DNA of 64,000 nt from Phocaeicola dorei (GTDB lineage Bacteria; Bacteroidota; Bacteroidia; Bacteroidales; Bacteroidaceae). Made by a program: the position numbers and the translations under genes. Positions 26,116 to 34,771 of this stretch are shown here, in pieces (position 1 is the first letter of the stretch; every line of letters starts with the position of its first letter). The DNA lies in the NCBI RefSeq assembly GCF_013009555.1, contig NZ_CP046176.1, forward strand, positions 186,001 through 250,000, read 5' to 3'. The notes under the pieces were generated by a model. That model ran no database searches. It had not been told where the DNA came from and saw only the letters and a program-made list of their open reading frames with translations.

Positions 26116-27200
26116 TTGGAAATCTGAAAAAATATATAGATAAGGCATCTTTTATGGAACATATAGATGCCAAGCTGCGGCAGAATGAACCTATGATTAT
26201 AGATTCATTCGTCAGTAATAAATGTAATCTGAAATGTAGACATTGTTATTTTGGAGATGCCCGGCCCATATCAGAGTCGGTTTCTTTGGCAAGATGGAGA
26301 AGTTTTCTTGATGAAGCTATTGGAATGGGTATGAAACATTTTCATTTTTCGGGTAAAGAATCTTTTTTGGATAATAGAATCTTTGATATCCTGAATCTTT
26401 TAGCGGAATATAAGGAAGATAGGAGAATATTTTATGGAGTTGTTTCAAATGGAATGAGTATGGATATTCAGGGGTATGACGAAGTTCTTGCAACCAACAT
26501 CTCATACCTTGAAATTAGTCTTGAGGGCTCTGGAAAATACAATGATTTGATAAGGGGTGAGAATGGATACAATACGGTTTATGAGTTGATTGAAAATGTG
26601 GAGCATCGAGATAAAATAAATATTACTTCTACTATTTTTGATGATAATGGAGCTGATTTATTATCCATGTTGCTTGCATATTGGAAATTAGGAGTTGATA
26701 AATTTAATTTTGCTCCTATCATGTATTATTCACCATTTGAAATGAAACCATTGAAAAGTTTGTCGTGTGAATCCTTGCTTGGTTTTGTTTCGCTCTGTCT
26801 TGATTTTATGAATAATGATAACAGTTCGGATGCTATTGATATAAGGATTTGTATGACGAAAGCAATGGCGTATGAACTGTTTTTGAAAGAAAATATATTA
26901 ACCGGAAAAATAGAGGAATATATATACAGAGGCAATAAAATGAAATATCAGAGGGGGAATAAGGTGTTGGAGTTTAGTTATCCTTTACTCAGCATTCCAT
27001 TCCTTAATGAATTGGTCGTTACTCATGATGGTTACATTATATCCTGTGCAGATGATATTCATTATAAGTATCTTGATAAGATCGCTTTACCGAACGTGAA
27101 TATAGTAAAAAACAGTTTTGCAGAAATATTGCAAGCGAGAAACGAATTTATTTTGTGTTATTTAGACAAAGAATTATCTCAATATACTAAATGTTTATAA
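26112..27200 (+). CDS. Radical SAM protein, probable peptide maturase
   Basis: 362 residues. The 4Fe-4S/SAM motif CNLKCRHC has Cys38, Cys42 and Cys45 in CxxxCxxC spacing. Next come the GGE-equivalent region (here SGKESFLDNR) and a TIM-barrel-like middle. The C-terminal part has a SPASM-like opening (THDGYIISCADD, Cys312) and only two further cysteines, Cys349 and Cys361, before the end, so any auxiliary cluster is reduced. Such enzymes make thioether or carbon-carbon links in peptides. The next gene encodes a repeat-bearing small peptide that starts around its stop codon. Confidence 0.88.
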   Translation: MIGNLKKYIDKASFMEHIDAKLRQNEPMIIDSFVSNKCNLKCRHCYFGDARPISESVSLARWRSFLDEAIGMGMKHFHFSGKESFLDNRIFDILNLLAEYKEDRRIFYGVVSNGMSMDIQGYDEVLATNISYLEISLEGSGKYNDLIRGENGYNTVYELIENVEHRDKINITSTIFDDNGADLLSMLLAYWKLGVDKFNFAPIMYYSPFEMKPLKSLSCESLLGFVSLCLDFMNNDNSSDAIDIRICMTKAMAYELFLKENILTGKIEEYIYRGNKMKYQRGNKVLEFSYPLLSIPFLNELVVTHDGYIISCADDIHYKYLDKIALPNVNIVKNSFAEILQARNEFILCYLDKELSQYTKCL

Positions 27201-27202
27201 TT

Positions 27203-27451
27203 ATGAAAACACAAGAATTTGTAGATGTTCGGGTGGGTGAAAGCACTCAGCCGGATCACGGTTATGAATTGAGTGATAAGTGTATAATAACGAAAAGTTC
27301 AAATGCTGTCGCTAGCGGAGCAGGAAGCAAAGGCTTGTTTTCGTATAAAAGTACTAAGCTGAAAAGTGCTGAATGTAAAATCAATCAGAGTTTACGGGAT
27401 GTTGATAATGGAGCAGGAAGCAAAGGTTTGTTTAGTGTGAATGTTGATTAG
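27203..27451 (+). CDS. Candidate RiPP precursor with two GAGSKGLFS core repeats
   Basis: 82 residues from the ATG at 27203, 2 nt after the radical SAM stop (an ATG at 27191 overlapping that gene is possible). Residues 39-47 and 70-78 are the identical nonapeptide GAGSKGLFS. Cys27 and Cys58, the only cysteines, each lie exactly 12 residues before the repeat, so the unit has a 31-residue period. Residues 1-24 would be the leader. No signal peptide or double-glycine site is seen. Function as substrate of the radical SAM protein is inferred from adjacency and repeats. Confidence 0.75.
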   Translation: MKTQEFVDVRVGESTQPDHGYELSDKCIITKSSNAVASGAGSKGLFSYKSTKLKSAECKINQSLRDVDNGAGSKGLFSVNVD

Positions 27452-27619
27452 TAAGCATGGCTTTGTAGAGAAGTTTGTTTGTCTTTTTAACTTCTGAACA
27501 TGAAGCTAAAATGTTTGACCTCTTTTGCATGTGGCAACAATAAATTGACATAAAGCAAGTAATCATTCCTTTTCTTATAAAAGTGTGCTAAAAACACTTA
27601 TATCTGAAAACATAACAAT

Positions 27620-27627
27620 TATTTTTG
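27620..27627 (+). promoter_or_regulatory. -7 box for the MFS gene
   Basis: TATTTTTG matches TAnnTTTG, 36 nt before the chosen ATG at 27664. It suggests that the exporter is transcribed on its own, although read-through from the peptide operon (no terminator seen in 27452-27619) is possible. Confidence 0.45.
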
Positions 27628-27663
27628 TACGTTTTTTAATTAATGGATTGTTTTTATTCAGGT

Positions 27664-28824
27664 ATGAAGAAGAGTTTGACGGCTTTGGCGTTCGGCACAT
27701 TAGGATTGGGCATTGCCGAGTTTGTAATGATGGGCATTTTGCCCGATGTAGCGAAGGACTTGCATATAAGTATTCCGCAAGCAGGACATTTTATTTCGGC
27801 TTATGCACTAGGTGTGTGCGTAGGAGCACCGGGGATGGTTTTGGTGGCTCGTACCCGTCCGCTGAAACATATTCTGTTAGGCTTGATGGTTATTTATATT
27901 TGTGGTAATTTGTGTGCTGCCGTTTCAGTGAATTATTGGATGATGTTGATGATGCGTTTTATTTCCGGATTGCCTCATGGCGCCTTCTTTGGGGTTGGTT
28001 CCATTGTGGCGGAAAGAGTGGCTGATAAAGGAAAAAGTTCGCAGGCAGTGGCATTGATGGTGTCGGGTATGACGATTGCCAATCTTTTTGGTGTACCTTT
28101 GGGTACGTTCATGAGTAATATAATGTCCTGGCGTATTCCTTTTCTCTTTAATGGAGTATGGGGACTGATTACCTTGTTCTATATTTGGAAATGGGTTCCT
28201 TCACTGCCTGCTTTGCCGGATACAGGTTTGAAAGGACAGTTCCGTTTTTTGAAGAATCTAGCTCCATGGTTGTTGATATTTACGACTATGTTTGGGAATG
28301 GAGGTATCTTTTGTTGGTATAGTTATGTTACTCCTTTGATGACACATGTGGCAGGTTTCAGTGAGAACAGTATGACTTTCATTATGGTGCTGGCAGGTCT
28401 TAGCATGACTGTAGGAAACTTGATGGGTGGAAAGTTTTCTGATCAGTATGGAGCAGCCCGTGTGGTGAAATATACACAGATTATTATGGCCTCCGGTTTG
28501 CTTGCCATTTTCTTTGCAGCTTCTATCTCTTGGCTGGCAGTGATATTGATGTGTGTATGTACGGCAGGATTATTTGCTGTTTCGGCTCCACAACAATTAT
28601 TGTTACTCCAAAATTCACGCGGAGGAGAAATGATGGGAGCGGCCTGTGTGCAAGTCGCTTTTAATTTGGGCAATGCCATTGGTGCCTATGCCGGTGGGCT
28701 ACCCATAGATGCCGGATTGGGTTATCGGTATCCGGCTTTGGTAGGAGTTTTTATCGTATTGACCGGCTTTGTCGCTGTTTCCCTTTATTCCAAAAGGGAA
28801 TCGGCTTCTCTTTCCAAGATATAA
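27664..28824 (+). CDS. MFS transporter, AraJ/sugar-efflux-like
   Basis: About 386 residues from the ATG at 27664 (a 7-codon longer start at 27643 is in frame). Twelve hydrophobic segments are apparent. The N-terminal TLGLGIAEFVMMGILPDVA and the loop GAPGMVLVARTRPL match the DHA1-type AraJ/SotB exporters. Substrate is unknown; family members export sugars or drugs. It follows the peptide operon on the same strand after 212 nt. The end overlaps the convergent gene by 40 nt. Confidence 0.9.
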   Translation: MKKSLTALAFGTLGLGIAEFVMMGILPDVAKDLHISIPQAGHFISAYALGVCVGAPGMVLVARTRPLKHILLGLMVIYICGNLCAAVSVNYWMMLMMRFISGLPHGAFFGVGSIVAERVADKGKSSQAVALMVSGMTIANLFGVPLGTFMSNIMSWRIPFLFNGVWGLITLFYIWKWVPSLPALPDTGLKGQFRFLKNLAPWLLIFTTMFGNGGIFCWYSYVTPLMTHVAGFSENSMTFIMVLAGLSMTVGNLMGGKFSDQYGAARVVKYTQIIMASGLLAIFFAASISWLAVILMCVCTAGLFAVSAPQQLLLLQNSRGGEMMGAACVQVAFNLGNAIGAYAGGLPIDAGLGYRYPALVGVFIVLTGFVAVSLYSKRESASLSKI

Positions 28825-29204
28825 ATCACATCTCCACTCTTTTTAACCTCTACCCGGCTACCTTCCGGATTCAGGTTGAAAGGTGTGGTCTTGTCTGTTT
28901 TGTTATCTACGACCATCAGTACATTATCTTCGGCAAAGCGCTTTATTTCCACTTTCAGGTTGGCGTCGGGCATGGTTTGGTCCAGCAGCAGACTGTCATT
29001 TAGATATACCGCTATACTATCTCCGGCAAAACTATTAGTTAGTTCTATGTTGTAGACTCCTTCATAAGTCTGTACTTTGTCAGCCTTGCGTTGGAAACGG
29101 AAGGACATATACAAAAAAATGATAATAACGGCAAAGACTCCAAAAGCCAGCATACCGTTACCTATCATGAATTGCTTGTTCGTATTTAAACTGTTTTTAT
29201 CCAT
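28785..29204 (-). CDS. Single-pass membrane protein of unknown function
   Basis: 139 residues from the ATG at 29204; an in-frame upstream start at 29258 is less likely because it crosses the promoter area of rimP. One membrane segment lies at about residues 12-35, followed by an outer domain with beta pattern (YEGVYNIELTNSFAGDSIAV given in part) and a hydrophilic end. No family recognised. It converges with the MFS gene and overlaps its 3' end by 40 nt. Confidence 0.75.
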   Translation of the reverse strand: MDKNSLNTNKQFMIGNGMLAFGVFAVIIIFLYMSFRFQRKADKVQTYEGVYNIELTNSFAGDSIAVYLNDSLLLDQTMPDANLKVEIKRFAEDNVLMVVDNKTDKTTPFNLNPEGSRVEVKKSGDVIYILEREADSLLE

Positions 29205-29248
29205 AGTGTTATAAGTTTCTGCAAAACTACAATTTTTTAATAGAATAT

Positions 29249-29280
29249 TTTGTAGCACTGGTAGATAATTTGTATCTTTG
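29249..29280 (+). promoter_or_regulatory. Promoter of the rimP-nusA-infB operon
   Basis: TTTG (29249-29252) and TATCTTTG (29273-29280) are separated by 20 nt, the full Bacteroides consensus of -33 and -7 elements. It is the clearest promoter in the window. Confidence 0.8.
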
Positions 29281-29301
29281 CACCGAAATGGATGAATGGT
29301 G

Positions 29302-29324
29302 GGGCTTGATTAAGCCCTTTTTTT
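29302..29324 (+). terminator. Terminator-like hairpin in the rimP leader
   Basis: gggctt and aagccc pair as a 6-bp stem with loop gatt, followed by seven T. It lies between the promoter and the rimP start, so it may attenuate the operon. Confidence 0.5.
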
Positions 29325-29342
29325 GTTCTTAATAGTGAATAA

Positions 29343-29810
29343 ATGATAGATAAAAATGTAGTAACCCGGATTGTTGACGAGTGGCTGGAAGGTAAAGATT
29401 ACTTTTTGGTAGATGTCACGGTGAGCCCGGATGACAAAATTGTGGTAGAAATTGACCATGCCGAGGGAGTATGGATTGACGATTGTGTAGAACTTAGCCG
29501 CTATATTGAGTCTAAACTGGACCGTGAAGAAGAGGATTATGAACTGGAAGTGGGTTCGGCCGGTATAGGACAACCTTTCAAGGTATTGCAACAGTACTTG
29601 ATACACATTGGTAAGGAGGTGGAAATCCTGACTAAAGAGGGAAAGAAGCTGGAAGGTGTATTGAAGGATGCAAATGAAGAGAACTTTACCGTAACCATTG
29701 AAAAGAAAGTGAAACCGGAAGGAGCCAAACGCCCCAAACTGGTAGAGGAGGATATTACTTTTGCATATGATGAGATAAAATACACTAAATACTTAATTAG
29801 TTTTAAATAA
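29343..29810 (+). CDS. rimP: Ribosome maturation factor RimP
   Basis: 155 residues. RimP helps 30S subunit assembly. The N-terminal domain contains the EIDHAEGVWIDDCVELSR segment and ELEVGSAGIGQPF, both typical. The C-terminal SH3-like part follows (GKKLEGVLKD). It starts the conserved rimP-nusA-infB operon, 2 nt before nusA. Confidence 0.96.
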   Translation: MIDKNVVTRIVDEWLEGKDYFLVDVTVSPDDKIVVEIDHAEGVWIDDCVELSRYIESKLDREEEDYELEVGSAGIGQPFKVLQQYLIHIGKEVEILTKEGKKLEGVLKDANEENFTVTIEKKVKPEGAKRPKLVEEDITFAYDEIKYTKYLISFK

Positions 29811-29812
29811 TT

Positions 29813-31069
29813 ATGGCCAAAAAAGAAGAAACAATCAGCTTGATTGATACATTTTCGGAATTTAAGGAATTAAAGAATATTGATAGAACAACTATGGTGA
29901 GTGTACTCGAAGAGTCTTTCCGTAGTGTGATCGCGAAAATGTTTGGCACTGATGAAAATTACGACGTTATTGTGAACCCTGACAAGGGAGATTTTGAAAT
30001 ATGGCGTAACCGTGAAGTTGTAGCAGATGAGGATTTGACGAATCCCAATATGCAGATCTCATTGACCGAGGCACAGAAAATTGATGCTTCTTATGAGGTG
30101 GGTGAGGAAGTGACCGATGAAGTAATCTTTGCCAAGTTTGGCCGCCGTGCCATTCTGAACTTGCGTCAGACACTGGCATCGAAGATTTTAGAACTGGAGA
30201 AAGATAGCTTGTATAATAAATATATTGATAGGGTGGGTACTGTAATCAGTGCGGAAGTTTATCAGATATGGAAGAAAGAAATGTTGTTGCTGGATGATGA
30301 AGGTAACGAACTGCTTTTGCCCAAGACTGAACAGATTCCGAGTGACTTCTACCGTAAAGGCGAAACTGCCCGTGCCGTAGTGGCCCGTGTAGATAATAAA
30401 AATAATAATCCGAAGATTATTCTGAGCCGTACTTCACCTGTGTTCTTGCAACGCCTGTTTGAAATGGAAGTACCCGAAATCAATGACGGGTTGATCACTA
30501 TCAAGAAGATTGCGCGCATTCCCGGAGAACGTGCTAAGATAGCTGTTGAGTCGTATGACGACCGTATAGACCCGGTAGGTGCCTGCGTAGGTGTAAAAGG
30601 ATCACGTATTCACGGTATTGTGCGCGAGTTGCGTAATGAAAATATCGACGTGATCAACTATACTTCTAACATTCAGTTGTTCATTCAGCGTGCGTTGAGT
30701 CCGGCTAAGATTTCTTCTATTGTGCTGCACGAAGAGGAGAAAAAAGCAGAAGTATATCTGAAACCGGAAGAAGTGTCTTTGGCAATCGGTAAGGGGGGAA
30801 TGAATATCAAACTCGCTAGTATGCTTACCGAATATACGATTGATGTGTACCGCGAATTGGATGAGAGCGCGATGGATGAGGATATCTACCTTGATGAATT
30901 CAAGGATGAAATTGATGAGTGGGTTATCACAGCCATCAAGAATATTGGATTGGATACAGCTAAGGCTGTACTGAATGCTCCGCGCGAGATGTTGATAGAA
31001 AAAGCGGACCTGGAAGAAAACACGGTTGATGACGTGTTGAGAGTTTTAAGAGCTGAATTTGAAGAGTAA
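29813..31069 (+). CDS. nusA: Transcription termination/antitermination factor NusA
   Basis: 418 residues. Order of parts: N-terminal RNA polymerase-binding domain (1-130), S1 domain (about 135-200), two KH domains (about 210-345, with GACVGVKGSRIHGIVREL and AIGKGGMNIKLAS). The C-terminus lacks the two acidic repeats of enterobacterial NusA, as is usual in Bacteroidetes. It lies between rimP and infB in the normal order. Confidence 0.96.
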   Translation: MAKKEETISLIDTFSEFKELKNIDRTTMVSVLEESFRSVIAKMFGTDENYDVIVNPDKGDFEIWRNREVVADEDLTNPNMQISLTEAQKIDASYEVGEEVTDEVIFAKFGRRAILNLRQTLASKILELEKDSLYNKYIDRVGTVISAEVYQIWKKEMLLLDDEGNELLLPKTEQIPSDFYRKGETARAVVARVDNKNNNPKIILSRTSPVFLQRLFEMEVPEINDGLITIKKIARIPGERAKIAVESYDDRIDPVGACVGVKGSRIHGIVRELRNENIDVINYTSNIQLFIQRALSPAKISSIVLHEEEKKAEVYLKPEEVSLAIGKGGMNIKLASMLTEYTIDVYRELDESAMDEDIYLDEFKDEIDEWVITAIKNIGLDTAKAVLNAPREMLIEKADLEENTVDDVLRVLRAEFEE

Positions 31070-31110
31070 CTCTTCAGTCCCGGCTCGTAGTTAATAATTA
31101 AAAAACGAGT

Positions 31111-34100
31111 ATGACGATTAGACTGAACAAAGTAACAAGAGATTTAAATGTAGGAATAACGACGGTAGTTGAATTCTTGCAGAAGAAGGGCTATACCATT
31201 GAGGCTAGTCCTAATGCGAAAATTACCGAAGAACAATATGCTGTACTTGTGAAAGAGTTCAGCACAGATAAAAATTTAAAAATAGAGTCTGAAAAATTTA
31301 GTCAGGAAAGACAGAATAAGGATCGCAACAAAGCTTCTATCTCTATCGAAGGTTTTGAATCTAAGAAAGAGAAAGAAGAGGTGGTGAAAACTGTTATTCC
31401 TGAAGAGGCACGCCCCAAACTGAAGCAAGTGGGTAAAATAGATCTGGACAATTTGAACAAGAAAACTGCGTCAAAGGTTGTAGAACCAGCTGCGAAAGTT
31501 ATTGAACAAACTCCGAAAGCAGAACCCGTGGTGGAAAAGGTGGTTGAGAGGAAGGAAACTCCCCAGCCCCAGAAGGAAACGCCGAAGCCTGTGGTGGTAG
31601 AGGAAAAGAAACCGGAATCGACTCCTCAACCTGCTCCTGCTCCAGTTTTGGAAGAGAAGAAAGAGCCTAAAATTGAAAAGACGGAAGAAAAGACACCCCA
31701 GGTGAAAGAGATGGAAAAAGAAACACCCGAAGCAGCACCCGTTCAGGAAAAAGAAGAAGACGATGTATTTAAAATTCGTCCTACTGAATTTAAATCGAAA
31801 ATTAATGTAGTAGGTCAGATTGATCTGGCTGCATTGAATCAGTCTACCCGTCCGAAAAAGAAATCGAAGGAAGAAAAACGGAAAGAGAGAGAAGAGAAAG
31901 ATAAGCAGCGTCAGGAACAGCGTAAACTGATGAAGGATGCTATTATCAAAGAGATCCGTAAGGGAGACGATAAGATTTCTAAAAACTTGGTTAACGATGA
32001 TGCCGCAAAGAAGAAAAAGCGCAATAGAATAAATAAGGAACGTGTGGATATAAATGCTGCCGGTACAACGAATGTTGGAGGAGCATCTAATAATAACCAA
32101 CGTAACGATAACGCTAACAGACCGAATAGGAACAATAACTCCAAACCTAATAGTAATAACAATCAGGGTGGAGGCAAATTTAATAAAGACCGTTTCAAGA
32201 AACCTGTTGTAAAAGCGGAAGTTAGTGATGAAGATGTGGCAAAGCAGGTTAAGGAAACATTGGCACGTCTGACTAACAAGACTAAGAACAAGGCTGCCAA
32301 GTATCGTAAGGAGAAACGTGAAAATGTTCAGAACCGCCTGATGGAACAGGAGGAGATGGAACAGGAAGATAGCAAAATATTGAAACTGACCGAGTTCGTT
32401 ACTGCGAACGAATTGGCAAGTATGATGGATATCCCTGTTACTCAGGTTATTGCTACTTGTATGAGTATCGGTATCATGGTTTCTATCAATCAGCGTCTGG
32501 ATGCCGAGACAATTAACTTGGTAGCAGAAGAATTCGGATACAAGACAGAATATGTAAGTGCTGAGGTAGCACAGGCTATTACAGAAGAGGAAGATAACGA
32601 AGAAGATTTGCAGCCGCGTGCTCCGATTGTGACAGTAATGGGACATGTTGACCATGGTAAGACTTCATTACTGGACTATATTCGTAAAGCAAATGTAATT
32701 GCCGGTGAGGCAGGGGGTATCACCCAGCATATCGGTGCTTACAATGTGAAATTGGAAGACGGACGTCATATTACATTCTTGGATACTCCGGGTCACGAGG
32801 CATTTACCGCTATGCGTGCCCGTGGTGCGAAAGTGACGGATATTGCTATTATTATTGTAGCTGCCGATGATAATGTGATGCCGCAGACCAAAGAGGCGAT
32901 TAATCATGCTATGGCTGCCGGTGTGCCTATCGTATTTGCTATTAATAAGGTGGATAAGCCGCACGCCAATCCGGATAAGATTAAGGAAGAACTGGCTGCC
33001 ATGAACTTCCTGGTGGAAGAGTGGGGTGGTAAGTATCAGTCGCAAGATATTTCGGCAAAGAAAGGTACAGGTGTACATGATTTGTTGGAAAAAGTATTGC
33101 TGGAAGCTGAAATGTTGGATTTGAAGGCTAATCCCGACCGCAAGGCAACCGGTTCTATCATTGAATCGTCGTTGGACAAGGGACGCGGTTATGTGGCTAC
33201 TATGTTGGTGGCAAACGGTACGCTGAAAATGGGCGATATAGTCTTGGCTGGTACTAGTTATGGTAAGGTGAAAGCCATGTTTAATGAACGTAACCAGCGC
33301 ATCAAGGAGGCCGGTCCTTCCGAACCGGTATTGATTCTGGGGCTGAACGGTGCTCCTGCGGCAGGTGATACTTTCCATGTGATTGATACGGAACAAGAGG
33401 CTCGTGACATTGCCAACAAGCGTGAACAGTTGCAGCGTGAGCAGGGCTTGCGTACTCAGAAACTGCTGACATTGGATGAAGTGGGCCGTCGTTTGGCTTT
33501 GGGTGATTTCCATGAGCTGAATGTGATTGTTAAAGGTGACGTGGACGGTTCTGTCGAAGCGTTGAGCGATTCATTGATAAAACTGTCTACAGAACAGGTA
33601 CAGGTTAATGTGATCCACAAAGGTGTCGGTCAGATTTCCGAGTCGGATGTGACTTTGGCTGCTGCATCAGATGCGATTATTGTAGGTTTCCAGGTTCGTC
33701 CTTCAAGTTCTGCCGGCAAACTGGCTGAGCAGGAGGGTGTGGATATCCGCAAATATTCTGTTATCTATGATGCGATTGAAGAAGTGAAGGCTGCTATGGA
33801 AGGTATGCTGGCACCTACTTTGAAGGAACAGATTACTGCAACCATCGAAGTGCGTGAAGTCTTCAATATTACCAAGGTCGGTTTGGTTGCCGGTGCTATG
33901 GTGAAGACAGGTAAGGTGAAACGTTCTGATAAGGCACGCTTGATTCGTGATGGTATTGTAGTCTTTACCGGTGCTATCAATGCTTTGAAGCGTTTCAAGG
34001 ATGATGTGAAAGAAGTAGGTACTAACTTTGAATGTGGTATCAGTCTGACAAACTGTAACGATATCAAGGTCGGTGATATTATTGAAGCTTACGAAGAAGT

Positions 34101-34122
34101 AGAGGTTAAACAGACTTTGTAA
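31111..34122 (+). CDS. infB: Translation initiation factor IF-2
   Basis: 1003 residues. The N-terminal 500 residues are an unusually long low-complexity part: Lys/Glu/Pro-rich near 90-230 and Asn-rich near 325-355. The GTPase domain begins near residue 505; the P-loop GHVDHGKTS starts at Gly511, with DTPGHEAF and NKVDKP (G3, G4) after it. Domains II to IV follow. It delivers initiator tRNA to the ribosome. A hairpin repeat (34151-34235) lies after the stop. Confidence 0.97.
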   Translation: MTIRLNKVTRDLNVGITTVVEFLQKKGYTIEASPNAKITEEQYAVLVKEFSTDKNLKIESEKFSQERQNKDRNKASISIEGFESKKEKEEVVKTVIPEEARPKLKQVGKIDLDNLNKKTASKVVEPAAKVIEQTPKAEPVVEKVVERKETPQPQKETPKPVVVEEKKPESTPQPAPAPVLEEKKEPKIEKTEEKTPQVKEMEKETPEAAPVQEKEEDDVFKIRPTEFKSKINVVGQIDLAALNQSTRPKKKSKEEKRKEREEKDKQRQEQRKLMKDAIIKEIRKGDDKISKNLVNDDAAKKKKRNRINKERVDINAAGTTNVGGASNNNQRNDNANRPNRNNNSKPNSNNNQGGGKFNKDRFKKPVVKAEVSDEDVAKQVKETLARLTNKTKNKAAKYRKEKRENVQNRLMEQEEMEQEDSKILKLTEFVTANELASMMDIPVTQVIATCMSIGIMVSINQRLDAETINLVAEEFGYKTEYVSAEVAQAITEEEDNEEDLQPRAPIVTVMGHVDHGKTSLLDYIRKANVIAGEAGGITQHIGAYNVKLEDGRHITFLDTPGHEAFTAMRARGAKVTDIAIIIVAADDNVMPQTKEAINHAMAAGVPIVFAINKVDKPHANPDKIKEELAAMNFLVEEWGGKYQSQDISAKKGTGVHDLLEKVLLEAEMLDLKANPDRKATGSIIESSLDKGRGYVATMLVANGTLKMGDIVLAGTSYGKVKAMFNERNQRIKEAGPSEPVLILGLNGAPAAGDTFHVIDTEQEARDIANKREQLQREQGLRTQKLLTLDEVGRRLALGDFHELNVIVKGDVDGSVEALSDSLIKLSTEQVQVNVIHKGVGQISESDVTLAAASDAIIVGFQVRPSSSAGKLAEQEGVDIRKYSVIYDAIEEVKAAMEGMLAPTLKEQITATIEVREVFNITKVGLVAGAMVKTGKVKRSDKARLIRDGIVVFTGAINALKRFKDDVKEVGTNFECGISLTNCNDIKVGDIIEAYEEVEVKQTL

Positions 34123-34150
34123 TATACTGAAGTCTGAGAATATAGATGGT

Positions 34151-34235
34151 AATGTCATCCTGAGCATAGCGAAGGATCTGGCACCTCGCCCAGCGCGTGG
34201 GCTGGCAGATTCTTCGCTTTGTTCAGAATGGCATT
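34151..34235. repeat. Dispersed hairpin repeat between infB and cvpA
   Basis: The ends (aatgtcatcctgagcatagc and, inverted, ctttgttcagaatggcatt) pair over about 30 bp, with an inner hairpin gcccagcgcgtgggc. A related element is at 60297-60362. It may also end the infB message. Confidence 0.8.
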
Positions 34236-34260
34236 ACTGCTTTTTGTAATAACGATAAAG

Positions 34261-34764
34261 ATGGCGACAATAGATATTATTATATTGGCTATGATTGGTG
34301 TGGGTGTCATTATGGGATTAATGAAGGGATTTGTGAAGCAGATGGCGTCTATTGTAGGGTTGATAGCCGGATTGCTGATGGCTCGTGCCTTGTTTGGCAT
34401 TGTTGCTGAAAGGTTGGCACCGGTTTTAGGTACTTCGACGACTGTAGCACAGGTTTTAGCTTTTATATTGATCTGGGTAGCTGTACCTTTAGGTTTTGCG
34501 TTCGTCGCCTCTTTGTTGACAAAAGCATTGGATGCTGTGCACCTGGGATGGCTGAACCGTTGGTTAGGCAGCGGATTGGGAGCATTGAAGTATATGATAC
34601 TGATAGGGTTAGTTATTCATGTGATAGAATATATAGACCCGAACAATGAGCTGATTAGTGCAACAAAAAAGAAGGAATCAGTGTTATATTATCCTATGAG
34701 GGACTTGTCCGGTATCTTTTTTCCGGTATTTAAGAATGTAACAGAACAATTAATAGAAATATAA
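34261..34764 (+). CDS. CvpA family membrane protein
   Basis: 167 residues from the ATG at 34261. Longer frames starting with TTG at 34219 or ATG at 34228 run into the hairpin repeat and are not preferred. Four hydrophobic segments cover most of residues 1-115 ([19 protein letters not shown] at the start). CvpA is linked to colicin V production and envelope stress in enterobacteria; its role here is unknown. sufB starts 7 nt after the stop. Confidence 0.9.
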   Translation: MATIDIIILAMIGVGVIMGLMKGFVKQMASIVGLIAGLLMARALFGIVAERLAPVLGTSTTVAQVLAFILIWVAVPLGFAFVASLLTKALDAVHLGWLNRWLGSGLGALKYMILIGLVIHVIEYIDPNNELISATKKKESVLYYPMRDLSGIFFPVFKNVTEQLIEI

Positions 34765-34771
34765 GATAGAT

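Noticed and set aside
27203..27451. GAGSKGLFS repeats as a chance sequencing duplication
   Set aside because: The two copies differ at synonymous positions (for example ggcttg against ggtttg) and the sequence between cysteine and repeat is divergent, so the identity is kept at protein level.
27664..28824. MFS exporter as dedicated export pump of the radical SAM operon
   Set aside because: It is separated by 212 nt, has its own -7 box and belongs to a common exporter family; a functional link cannot be claimed from sequence alone.
31471..32655. 394-codon minus-strand frame inside infB
   Set aside because: It is the antisense of the low-complexity Lys/Glu-rich part of IF-2, which naturally lacks stops on the other strand and yields Phe/Leu-rich nonsense.
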